Shown in pieces: positions 8,191-17,053 of a DNA stretch of 64,000 bases. The stretch is taken from positions 62,001 to 126,000 of the forward strand of contig NZ_JACIDF010000002.1 of the NCBI RefSeq assembly GCF_014196195.1, given 5' to 3'. The first letter of the stretch is position 1. Every line of letters begins with the position of its first letter. Both the position numbers and the translations under genes were made by a program. This DNA is from Anoxybacteroides rupiense (GTDB lineage: Bacteria; Bacillota; Bacilli; Bacillales; Anoxybacillaceae). The notes under the pieces were generated by a model. The model was not told the origin of the DNA and searched no databases. It worked only from the letters and a program-made list of their open reading frames with translations.

Positions 8191-11100
8191 TCAAAACACA
8201 AAAATTTCCTCGGCCATTGCCCTTTCCTGAACGATTTGACCGTCTTGCACTACATAAATATAGAGCTTGCTCAAGATATCAGCTAAGTCTTCCAGGTGTT
8301 CTTCTGACGGCATATAGTCTGGATCATGCGTTAATAGAATATAACGCTCTTCGCCGTTAAAGCGTTCGCTATAAAAATCAACTAGAGCGAGGCAGTCAAA
8401 CATTTTAATATTCATCCGTCCATTTGCTCTTTCGTATTTCTCTACGACTTCTTTATAATCAGTAGCCATCACTCTTTTGCTGCGTCCTGTAGGTGCTATT
8501 TGCAACGAGAAAATCTTTTTTGGTGGCTTCATACTGATATTCTTTTGACGAAGAATAACATTTAGACGCTCTTCTTTTTTCATATCCAAATCAATTAAAT
8601 GCGCGTTCATCTGGTTAATGAGAGCACTATTGCGATTGTCGATATTTTCCTGTTGGTACTTTTCTAATTTCTCTAGCGTGCTTCGATATTGCTCATTAAA
8701 GGATTTCTCTAAAAACTCCTGGAGCTTATCTAACTGTTCTTGACGTTTCAATTGGACCTCATTCCTAATGAAGGAGGCATGTTTTAGCACGTGTCCAAGG
8801 CATTCATTTACTGTATCGTCGCTTAATTCAACAACGCTTTCATAAAAATTTCCAACAAATAGCCAGTATGGATCAAGTGAAATGATTTCACCATTTTCTC
8901 GTTTCGCCAGGTGGATATAATGGTTTTCTAATTCTTTTCCTGTTCCATCAACAACACTAATATTGTATATCTCTACTCTCAATGGCTCCGGAATATCATA
9001 AGTTGCTAAATACCCGCCCCATGAGCGTTTTTCATTTTCTTTTTTCATTAACCCCATACTTAGCCTAAAAATCGGATGATCGCTATTTAATAAAGCTACT
9101 TCCTCCGATTCGTATTCACGCACACCTGTAAAACGGTAGCTCTCCCCTTGGTACCGGGATAACTCCGGTAAGCTATCGCGAATAAATTTTGGCAACCGTT
9201 CAATACGTTTTACTTTGCCATCATTTGCATCGTATATACGAACTTTTTTCTTTTCCAGAACGTATGTCGCTAAATCTGAATAAGCACGAAACGGAATACG
9301 TTTGACTTTTAAGTCATTTTGCTCACGTTTTAAAACGGCTAAATCAAGCGGATCTTCAACCATCCGCTCTTCCTGCATCAACTGTAATAGCTTTTGATGT
9401 TCTTCCGACAATGTTTTTTCCATATTGGCGATAACATCGTCTAAGTGTTCTCGATTTAGGATCGCTTCCTGCATTAAATCTGCTAAACTATCGAACCGAT
9501 CCTCTAGTACTTCGCCAATAAAGTCATAAACTAAGTCGGAACCCAAATCCTCCTTCATTTGCTCCATCTTTTCAAGAAGGCGAATCATCACACTACCTTC
9601 ACGCGTATTTTGTGCCACTAGGTTAAATATGAATACTTCGTTTTTCTGTCCAATACGATGAATACGTCCCATTCGCTGCTCTAATTTGTTCGGATTCCAA
9701 GGGATATCATAGTTAATCATTTGATTACAAAACTGAAGGTTGATGGACTCCCCACCTGCATCTGTTGCGAGCATAATTTGGCATTCGTTTCGGAAAAGCT
9801 CAACCTGTCTTCTGCGTTCATCCATCGAAAAACTACCTACAATTTTCGCAACCTTTGGCACATGCTCAAGAAGTTTTCTTTCCAAATAATTCAAAGTATC
9901 TGTCGACTCAGTAAAAATAAGGATTTTTTCATTTTGTTGAAGTAATCCATTCGTTCCAAATAACGTTTTCTCTAATTCTTGATACTTTCTCTCGACCGCA
10001 TATAATTTAAGATTTTCCGCTTGCTCAATCAACTTCTTTAAAACAATCAATTCCTTCTTCAGTTCAACTGTATCAATGGAATCGATAGATTGTTCTAATT
10101 GCTTCTCAATCAATTCTCGTTGTTCACTTGCTTCTTCTAAATAATGTTCTAGCTCTAGACTTCCTAATTTTTTTATATGCTTTTTTCTTTCCTCTTCTGT
10201 CTGTTTATATAACTGCACTAAACGTTTATATCTTCGTTTAAGTGATAAATGAATGGATTCTAGAGACGAACTCAGGCGGCGTTGCAGCAACATCATGGCA
10301 AACGCCGTACTATTGTTTCCTTTACTCATCGCTCTATTAAAGTGCTCTCTCACATATTGGGTGACCGCATCATATAAAGCAAGTTCCTGGTCAGTCAACG
10401 TATACTGAATCGTTTTCGTCGTTCGTTTCGGAAAGATCGGTGTTCCATCAAAGTTTTTCATACTTTCTTTCAAGCGGCGGATCATGAATGGATTCGTTTT
10501 CTCACGCAAACTTTCATTTCTACTAATACTAGAAAAAATATCCTCGTCAATTAATTTCATTAGATGACGAAAGTTTTCCATATCTCCTTTGTGTGGGGTA
10601 GCCGTCAACAATAAACAATGCGGTGTCTTGCGCAATATTGACTCGCCTAATTGATACAGTTTTGTTCTCGAAATGCGCTTCTTTGTTGTTCCACGAGTAT
10701 ACGCCGCCATTTTATGTGCTTCGTCAACAATAATCAAATCAAATTGTGCTTCTTGAATGAATCGTTTGACATCTTCCCGTGCAGCCCAATACATAGAAGC
10801 TAAACATAATTCGTTAGCAGCAAAAGGATTTTTTCCACCGTATTCCTTTAATGCATTTCGATTGATAATGTGAAAGTGTTCATTAAATTTCTCTAATAAT
10901 TCTTCCTGCCATTGTTTCACGACTAATGGTGGAACTAAAATTAGAATTCGCTCTACGCTATACCTAGCTTTTAATTCTTTAATGAGCATTCCCGACATAA
11001 TCGTTTTACCAGCCCCCGGATCATCAGCCAGCAAAAAACGAATTTCGGGAACTTGCAGCATTCGGCCGTAAACCGCTTCAATTTGATGTGGCAACGGCAA

Positions 11101-11391
11101 TAGTTTTTTATTCCCTAACGCTCTTGTTCGTGAATATTTCACCTCATTGCGTAATATTAAATATTGTAAATATCGCTGGAGGTCAAGCCCTTGAATCGCG
11201 CTTTCATTTTTATTTTGTTTTAAACTCCTTAACTCTGTTACTTTGTCTTTTTCCAACATTAATTCGTAAAATTGATTTGTATCCCGTCCGATCGCTTCAA
11301 CAATATAAAAGTCACCAAACAACTCGAATCGTTTAATTTCAACATTTTCCGGAAAATGCGGCCCATGCACAATTTCACCGATGTTAAACAT
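8191..11391 (-). CDS. brxHII: BREX type 3 SNF2-type helicase BrxHII
   Basis: 1066-residue superfamily 2 DNA translocase. Walker A DDPGAGKT lies at about 123-130, DEAH in VDEAHKM near 230, then TATPHKGD; the C-terminal RecA-like lobe has TDAGGESINLQ and QRMGRIHRIGQ. A long coiled-coil segment separates the lobes and a roughly 450-residue C-terminal extension follows, as in BREX helicases. An upstream TTG (11433) is open, but ATG at 11391 has GGAGG at proper distance and is chosen. It is the last gene of the pglZ-brxA-brxH unit. It is required in BREX type 3 by definition of the family; its exact molecular task is unknown. Confidence 0.85.
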   Translation of the reverse strand: MFNIGEIVHGPHFPENVEIKRFELFGDFYIVEAIGRDTNQFYELMLEKDKVTELRSLKQNKNESAIQGLDLQRYLQYLILRNEVKYSRTRALGNKKLLPLPHQIEAVYGRMLQVPEIRFLLADDPGAGKTIMSGMLIKELKARYSVERILILVPPLVVKQWQEELLEKFNEHFHIINRNALKEYGGKNPFAANELCLASMYWAAREDVKRFIQEAQFDLIIVDEAHKMAAYTRGTTKKRISRTKLYQLGESILRKTPHCLLLTATPHKGDMENFRHLMKLIDEDIFSSISRNESLREKTNPFMIRRLKESMKNFDGTPIFPKRTTKTIQYTLTDQELALYDAVTQYVREHFNRAMSKGNNSTAFAMMLLQRRLSSSLESIHLSLKRRYKRLVQLYKQTEEERKKHIKKLGSLELEHYLEEASEQRELIEKQLEQSIDSIDTVELKKELIVLKKLIEQAENLKLYAVERKYQELEKTLFGTNGLLQQNEKILIFTESTDTLNYLERKLLEHVPKVAKIVGSFSMDERRRQVELFRNECQIMLATDAGGESINLQFCNQMINYDIPWNPNKLEQRMGRIHRIGQKNEVFIFNLVAQNTREGSVMIRLLEKMEQMKEDLGSDLVYDFIGEVLEDRFDSLADLMQEAILNREHLDDVIANMEKTLSEEHQKLLQLMQEERMVEDPLDLAVLKREQNDLKVKRIPFRAYSDLATYVLEKKKVRIYDANDGKVKRIERLPKFIRDSLPELSRYQGESYRFTGVREYESEEVALLNSDHPIFRLSMGLMKKENEKRSWGGYLATYDIPEPLRVEIYNISVVDGTGKELENHYIHLAKRENGEIISLDPYWLFVGNFYESVVELSDDTVNECLGHVLKHASFIRNEVQLKRQEQLDKLQEFLEKSFNEQYRSTLEKLEKYQQENIDNRNSALINQMNAHLIDLDMKKEERLNVILRQKNISMKPPKKIFSLQIAPTGRSKRVMATDYKEVVEKYERANGRMNIKMFDCLALVDFYSERFNGEERYILLTHDPDYMPSEEHLEDLADILSKLYIYVVQDGQIVQERAMAEEIFVF

Positions 11392-11429
11392 GATACAACC
11401 TCCATGAATAGCAATAAGAGATGTCGCTA

Positions 11430-12143
11430 TCAAGACGATAGCTCGACTATCAATAAATCGATTCCTTGTCTATTGAGCTGAAACTGATCACTCGCTCGTA
11501 ACTCTGTTGCACTGATATCGAACGAAAACGGAAAAAATAAGGCGTGATTATGAAGCAGATCGATAGGCATTGCCGTAACATCTGTTGCCCGCAAAATGAC
11601 TTCCGTAATAAATAAATGAAGATCGGTAGATGCTATCGGTATCTTAGAACTTGGTTTATACGAACGGCTTTTTAACAGATCAACAATTCCCCACGTCTTG
11701 ATGCTGGTTAATACAGCCGATGTTGCTACCTCTACACGTCGCCGATCTCCATACAAAGCTTTCATTTTCCTTCCAATTGCGGAGCTTGGAACCTCATCTT
11801 GTAAACGGAATAGCTTTCCTAATTCTTGAACTAGATCTTTAAAAAATGGGTACGCCAAAATCGTCATTCCCCAATGGGCCAATAACCGTTCCTCCTTCGT
11901 CAAAGAAGGAAACGCTTCAAGTGCCTTATCGCGTAATGAAATGAACTCTTCATCTACTAAATACCATATTTTCATTAACATCGTAATTGCGTTTTTTCTG
12001 GATTTTGCCCCTTGAATATCACTTCGCAAAAAATAATCAAGCGCTTCATACATTTCTTTTCGCGATAACTTCCTTGCTTCATTGGCTGTAAAGTCTAAAT
12101 GGTGTAACATAATTTTTTGATCAAATCCTACTGGTTTTACCAT
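11430..12143 (-). CDS. brxA: BREX type 3 BrxA-like protein
   Basis: 237-residue soluble, helical protein. I assign it as BrxA mainly from position: it starts at the base after the pglZ stop, with its GGAGG inside the pglZ terminus, and is followed by brxHII 38 bp on. BrxA is a small DNA-binding protein resembling the NusB fold in characterised BREX systems. The sequence has an HTH-like region around AVLTSIKTWGIVDLLKSR, compatible with winged-helix DNA binding. No catalytic motif is visible. Family membership by sequence alone is moderate; the gene content matches the type 3 list (brxF, brxC, pglXI, brxHII, pglZ, brxA). Confidence 0.65.
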   Translation of the reverse strand: MVKPVGFDQKIMLHHLDFTANEARKLSRKEMYEALDYFLRSDIQGAKSRKNAITMLMKIWYLVDEEFISLRDKALEAFPSLTKEERLLAHWGMTILAYPFFKDLVQELGKLFRLQDEVPSSAIGRKMKALYGDRRRVEVATSAVLTSIKTWGIVDLLKSRSYKPSSKIPIASTDLHLFITEVILRATDVTAMPIDLLHNHALFFPFSFDISATELRASDQFQLNRQGIDLLIVELSS

Positions 12144-14099
12144 TTATGATCCTCCTAACCTCGGAATCACTTTGACAAAAGGAACAATGACTTCCTCAAT
12201 GCTAATACCGCCGTGACTCACAATCCGTTCGTTTTTATTGACAAATGCTTGACCGTAAGGAGCTAACAAAGCATGATAGTCTTCAGGCAGTCCAACGCCC
12301 GACCAAGAAATACCGCTCATTTTACCTAGCGCATCGTTCAATAGAAGCGGATTATTATAAATTCGAACTCGTTCCCCTTTTTGCTCAACTAGAACCCCTT
12401 CAGAAACGCGCCCGATGCCTACACTTTCCGTATTTCCATGGTCAGAAGTAATATATACGGTAAATTTTTCACGATGCAAATCCCTTAACAACTGTGCTAA
12501 ATAACCAGTATCTAGCCATAGCTGCAGCTCTAACATTAAACTCTTTTCTCCTTGCACAGCCCCGTGAATCAGTTGGTCAATCATATCAATAACAGCACCG
12601 TACACTTTAATAGTAGGGCGCTTAAATGCGGCAATTCCTTCTTTTTTGTAAACTTCCTTTCCTAGACCTTTTTGATAGGACACATACTGTTTTAGCAGTC
12701 CATTGTTTTCCCAGAACGCTTTCCAATAGCGTTCTTCTTTTGCTGTTGTATCAAGATTTTGCGAAAACGCTGAAGGCATGAATCCAGAAAAAAGAGCTTG
12801 TCGAGAAACAGAAGTTAACGTCGGCACCCACGCAAATACACTGTTTTCTTCAAATGAAAACCCTTGGCTCACTAAATGATGTTTCATTTTTCTCCATTGA
12901 ACATAGCCCATTCCATCTAACACAAGCAGCGCAATTTTTTCATTTTGCTCCCGCTTGGATGCAAGAAATTGGGGAATATGATGAACCATTTTCGGCTTAG
13001 GAACTGGCGGCAAACTGGTTAATGAACGGTAGGATTCCAACATCCATTCTTCAAACTTTTTATTGACTTCCTGAAAAAGAGTGTGTACTTCACTCTCCAG
13101 TTCTCCCTTACCTATATCTAAAATCGTACACTTATATTCCCCTAGCCATTCCATGATAGTGAGCCAATCTTTATAGCGAGAAGCAGACGTTAACTGTGCC
13201 ACAATTTTGTCACGAAGATAACGAATTTTTTCGTTTATGACTCCTTCCTCATCCACTTCTATGCCATGCTTCATCCACGTCGGAAAGGAGCAAGAGCTCG
13301 TTATTTTTACTTTTCTTATATACCCCTCAGCAAATAAATCATTCATTAATCTTCTCACGTCTGAATTTGAAAACGGATGAGCCAAATACAGAGGGCTTTC
13401 TTCTAATATGCTTCCCTCTTTCAACTCAGTAAGCTGTTCAATAAATTGTGCCCACTGCCTCTCGATATACTGAAAGAAGTAAGCAGAGGATGTAAGCAAA
13501 TGTTTAACAGGAATGTCGGAAAACACACTTTGACCTGATAATTGATCAGATAAAAACTGCTGGACAATGGTCGGCAATTGCTTCTTTTCATAATGAACAG
13601 AAAGAAGCAATTTATACAACTCGGCTTTGTTATCAATGAACTCATAGGCAATTTTATAAACATGTTTCACGATGTATTCTAATGTTTCCCGATCAGAACA
13701 AGAACCTTGATATTGCTTATGGGCGAAAAACAGTGCATCAAAGTCTTCTTTGTCAAGATATTTGATAACACTTGGGGAAAATTTCGGAAATAAATCGCTA
13801 ATTTTTAGTCTGATATGGAACCCTGCTCTTAAAAAATCAAAAGGAAAGCATTCACGATCTTCCTCGTTGCTAAAGGCAAGCAATTTCACTTCATTTTGCT
13901 CGATCTTGTCTCTCCATTGCGACTCATATAGGTAACGAACGAGGATGCTGTCGTTAAAATGAACAACTTCATATTGATATTCCCGCAATCGTCGCAAAAT
14001 AATTTCATCATTTAATAAATAATCAGGGTCATTTACTAATAACAACCGGTTCTGTTGATTTTCCAACTTTTGAATAATTACATCACGCCATGTTCTCAT
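12144..14099 (-). CDS. pglZ: BREX alkaline-phosphatase-superfamily protein PglZ
   Basis: 651-residue protein, the signature component of all BREX systems. The C-terminal half has the metal-binding PglZ domain: LLVLDGMGYVQWRK at about 390-405, the central SDHGNTES, and SHGGISIEE near the C-terminus. The N-terminal half is helical with no recognised motif. It begins the second BREX transcription unit: a strong hairpin (14162-14198) and a TATAAT box (14141-14146, reverse strand) separate it from pglX. The stop is adjacent to the brxA start. Length is typical for type 3 PglZ. Confidence 0.9.
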   Translation of the reverse strand: MRTWRDVIIQKLENQQNRLLLVNDPDYLLNDEIILRRLREYQYEVVHFNDSILVRYLYESQWRDKIEQNEVKLLAFSNEEDRECFPFDFLRAGFHIRLKISDLFPKFSPSVIKYLDKEDFDALFFAHKQYQGSCSDRETLEYIVKHVYKIAYEFIDNKAELYKLLLSVHYEKKQLPTIVQQFLSDQLSGQSVFSDIPVKHLLTSSAYFFQYIERQWAQFIEQLTELKEGSILEESPLYLAHPFSNSDVRRLMNDLFAEGYIRKVKITSSCSFPTWMKHGIEVDEEGVINEKIRYLRDKIVAQLTSASRYKDWLTIMEWLGEYKCTILDIGKGELESEVHTLFQEVNKKFEEWMLESYRSLTSLPPVPKPKMVHHIPQFLASKREQNEKIALLVLDGMGYVQWRKMKHHLVSQGFSFEENSVFAWVPTLTSVSRQALFSGFMPSAFSQNLDTTAKEERYWKAFWENNGLLKQYVSYQKGLGKEVYKKEGIAAFKRPTIKVYGAVIDMIDQLIHGAVQGEKSLMLELQLWLDTGYLAQLLRDLHREKFTVYITSDHGNTESVGIGRVSEGVLVEQKGERVRIYNNPLLLNDALGKMSGISWSGVGLPEDYHALLAPYGQAFVNKNERIVSHGGISIEEVIVPFVKVIPRLGGS

Positions 14100-14140
14100 T
14101 GTCTCACCTTAAAAATCGTTTCTTTTTATCCTTACCTACC

Positions 14141-14146
14141 ATTATA
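14141..14146 (-). promoter_or_regulatory. Candidate -10 box for pglZ-brxA-brxH
   Basis: Perfect TATAAT on the minus strand, 41 bases upstream of the pglZ start and just after the pglX-distal hairpin. No good -35 match is seen at 16-18 bp, so the promoter would be an imperfect one. Confidence 0.45.
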
Positions 14147-14161
14147 ACAACATTAATATAG

Positions 14162-14198
14162 AGAAAGCCTGATTTTCCGGCAAAAAATCAGGCTTTCT
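14162..14198 (-). terminator. Hairpin between pglX and pglZ
   Basis: A perfect 15-bp stem, AGAAAGCCTGATTTT with its complement, and a 7-base loop lie six bases after the pglX stop. The trailing sequence on the minus strand is only moderately U-rich (UUUCU, then CUAUAUU), so termination may be partial. Confidence 0.65.
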
Positions 14199-14203
14199 AT
14201 CCA

Positions 14204-17038
14204 TTATAATCCTAAGCGAATTTGGGCGTTGTCATAGTACATTAACAGCTTGTCATCCTCTTGAATCACGCTCTCCGGCAAGCGTTCGCCAACTTTAACA
14301 ATTTTCTCATAGTCTTTTTCGCTCCAAGCCTTCTTAAACCCGGCACGGATCGCTTCAGTGCGGAATTGCTTGAGCTTTTTCTTGCTCTTTTCAAGTTCTT
14401 CTAGGTAGCCTTCAAATTCACGCAATAACGCCTTTTCGCGAAGCTTCTCCAAGTCGGCTTGTTTGTTTGGATCTGGCACATACCAGCGATTCAGCGCTTT
14501 TTCTTTCAACTGCGCGGCATCATTTTCCAATCCACGCAAATCTTTATAGTTTTTGCGCAGGTAGCTTGCAATTTGATCTGGGACCGGGCCATCGCCTTCG
14601 TATTTCAAGAAGTTTTGATGCAGTAGGTCATCTAATTCCGGCAGCTTCTCATGTTTCGCAATATGTTGAATTTCTTTCATAAAGTTTGGATGCAAATCCT
14701 GCCGCGTTTGCGGTTTCTTTAATAATTGCTGGCGAAGCCATTCGATCGCGCTTGTTTCATCGGTGACAAACAAGCTTGTTTGAACAAATTCTTTCACTAA
14801 CGTTCGTTTTTTATCGTACTCGGCAACTTGACTCTCTAAAAACGCCATGCCGTCACGCATCGGGAAGCGTTGTGCCACGCCAGCCTGAAACTCCGCCGAT
14901 GAAATTGGTACAGGCAAACCGTTTTGCACATGATACGCAACCATACGGTCAAATAGAATACGGGGTGTGCGCTCCGCAATAATCTGCGCTTCCCCTTTAT
15001 GTCCAATAAATACCGGTAACTGTTCAAGATGTTGGCGGACAAAGGTCCAGGCGGATTCTTCGGTGTTTTGTTGCTCTTTCATTTTTGTTACGGTTTCATA
15101 TCTCGGTTTATAAGCTGAGATTACCAAATCTTGCTTTACTGCTGTAGTTGATGTTATAGCTTTAAAACTCCCTTGCTTTTTATCTAACACCGAAACATTC
15201 GCTATAATAAAACCAGCTTTTTGAATCGCTTCTTGTATTGTGTTCCAAACCGATGCTTGGGAATTACTAAACTCTACGGTTATCCATCGGTTTGGCTTCA
15301 AAACTCGATAATACTGCTTAAAACAATCGTAAATCAATTCTTTATAGTCTAAAAGTGACTTATTTTGAGCTTTGTTCACAATTGCTTCCTTTTGATTGTT
15401 TGTGCGAATTTTTAGCCACGATTCCCACAAAACGTTTAACTCAGAATACATTAAATTTGCTCCGAAAGGGGGGTCAGTAAATATATAGTCAATTGTTTCA
15501 TCCCCAATTTGATTTAAATCTTGTGCTGCTTGAGTAGTTATTAAATTGGTTTTATTGAAAGCAGTACGATATTCGGCTAGTATTTTAGCAAGTCTATCAA
15601 TTTTATTCTTTATTACATATCTTAAAGAAGGATCTACGACTTGTGATCCAATATAAAGTGTACCACTTAGGTACTGATTTACCTGCGAAAAGTGTGTAGG
15701 TACGTATCTTGCTATTTTAGCCATTCCCAAAATTGCTTGTTCAAAGGTATAAATTAAGTAATATTTTAGACCACCTTCAATTCTATTAAGTACATCGAAT
15801 AATTTAGATAGAACATATAACGCCCGCCTAGTATAAAATTGATGCACGTACTCAATTCCGTGACTTTTTCTAGGCTGATCAGTATTTACACCTGCAGGCA
15901 GGTTCACTAGTGGTACTACGTAAGGGATTAAAGTATTTTCGACTTTATTTATTAAGTCAATGTCATACTGATCAACTTTTTTTGTAAAGTTCTGTTTTCC
16001 AACATTATAGTTAATTAAATAAGGAACTTGTTTAGAAAAGCCCACCACCTTATTTAAAATTGGATCGTAACGGTGTTCTATTACTCTTTCTAACAATCGC
16101 TTGTTTAATTTTGCAGAACAATAAGGACAGTTAAACTCACTTCTTACTTTTCCACTTTCAAAGTCTAAAGCTACTTCAGTAAATACTATTTCGTTTGAAC
16201 AATTAGGGCACATAAAAACATCACTATAAACAGTGTAGTTTATTCTACCTATAATACAATTACCATTCTTATCTACTTGCTTTTGACCATCAATACTATG
16301 AATTGTTTCAAACATCCAACCACACTCTTCCTCAACTTCCGAAAGAATGCGAAGAGCTGTTTTTTTATATTCTTCAGCATCGGGTATGTTTGTATAATTA
16401 TAAGAAATAAAGCTGGCTACTGGGGAGATATCACTTAAAATTGCTTTTCTTTGCCCGATTTTTGAAAAAATACTACCATCCAATAATATTTCACCATTGG
16501 AACCAAGTTGAAAGTTCATATCTTCAAGTGTTTTTTCATAACCACTTAACGCCGCAGATACACCGGTCATGCCAGTTCCCGAAAAAGCGTCAAGAATTAT
16601 ATCACCAGGTTTTGTATAATGAAGTATGTATCTTATGATAGCTTTAAATGGCACTTTAGTATGATAACCATGTGCCATATACATCGCATCCGTCTTCCCT
16701 TCACTCACATCCGCCGCAAACGGTTCCCGATGATACTCCTCATTCTCATCTCTACCGTACTTCTCTTTTTTCTCACGTTCCCATTCCTCAATAAAATCAT
16801 TAATCCATGGATTCGGGCACGCTGTGTAGTATGGCGGATCTGATAACGCGATAATGTCCTCGTCATCGCCAATCGGGAAGCCTTCAATTTTTTTTAGTTC
16901 CGGCAACTTTTTGCGCAGTTCGTTTCGGAAATATTCTCTTCGCTCTTCGTCATTTTTAAATGTCATGCCTAAGCAGACAACGGGACCGTTGTCTGCTTGT
17001 TCATGATTATCAAGTAAAGACAATTGCTTTTCGTCCAT
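14204..17038 (-). CDS. pglX: BREX type 3 DNA methyltransferase PglXI
   Basis: 944-residue amino-methyltransferase predicted to mark host DNA for BREX. The first catalytic motif, SDPPYYTACPNPW, is at about 66-78 and precedes the AdoMet-binding DAFSGTGMTG near 150, an order with motif IV before motif I. Residues about 240-300 hold two CxxC pairs (CPNCSNE and CPYCSAK), probably a zinc ribbon inserted in the fold. A second DPPF motif (TDPPFGANLMYSE) lies near 490. The C-terminal third is helical and charged, likely target recognition or protein contacts. It is 15 bp downstream of brxC. Confidence 0.85.
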   Translation of the reverse strand: MDEKQLSLLDNHEQADNGPVVCLGMTFKNDEERREYFRNELRKKLPELKKIEGFPIGDDEDIIALSDPPYYTACPNPWINDFIEEWEREKKEKYGRDENEEYHREPFAADVSEGKTDAMYMAHGYHTKVPFKAIIRYILHYTKPGDIILDAFSGTGMTGVSAALSGYEKTLEDMNFQLGSNGEILLDGSIFSKIGQRKAILSDISPVASFISYNYTNIPDAEEYKKTALRILSEVEEECGWMFETIHSIDGQKQVDKNGNCIIGRINYTVYSDVFMCPNCSNEIVFTEVALDFESGKVRSEFNCPYCSAKLNKRLLERVIEHRYDPILNKVVGFSKQVPYLINYNVGKQNFTKKVDQYDIDLINKVENTLIPYVVPLVNLPAGVNTDQPRKSHGIEYVHQFYTRRALYVLSKLFDVLNRIEGGLKYYLIYTFEQAILGMAKIARYVPTHFSQVNQYLSGTLYIGSQVVDPSLRYVIKNKIDRLAKILAEYRTAFNKTNLITTQAAQDLNQIGDETIDYIFTDPPFGANLMYSELNVLWESWLKIRTNNQKEAIVNKAQNKSLLDYKELIYDCFKQYYRVLKPNRWITVEFSNSQASVWNTIQEAIQKAGFIIANVSVLDKKQGSFKAITSTTAVKQDLVISAYKPRYETVTKMKEQQNTEESAWTFVRQHLEQLPVFIGHKGEAQIIAERTPRILFDRMVAYHVQNGLPVPISSAEFQAGVAQRFPMRDGMAFLESQVAEYDKKRTLVKEFVQTSLFVTDETSAIEWLRQQLLKKPQTRQDLHPNFMKEIQHIAKHEKLPELDDLLHQNFLKYEGDGPVPDQIASYLRKNYKDLRGLENDAAQLKEKALNRWYVPDPNKQADLEKLREKALLREFEGYLEELEKSKKKLKQFRTEAIRAGFKKAWSEKDYEKIVKVGERLPESVIQEDDKLLMYYDNAQIRLGL

Positions 17039-17053
17039 TGTTGTTTCCTCCCT

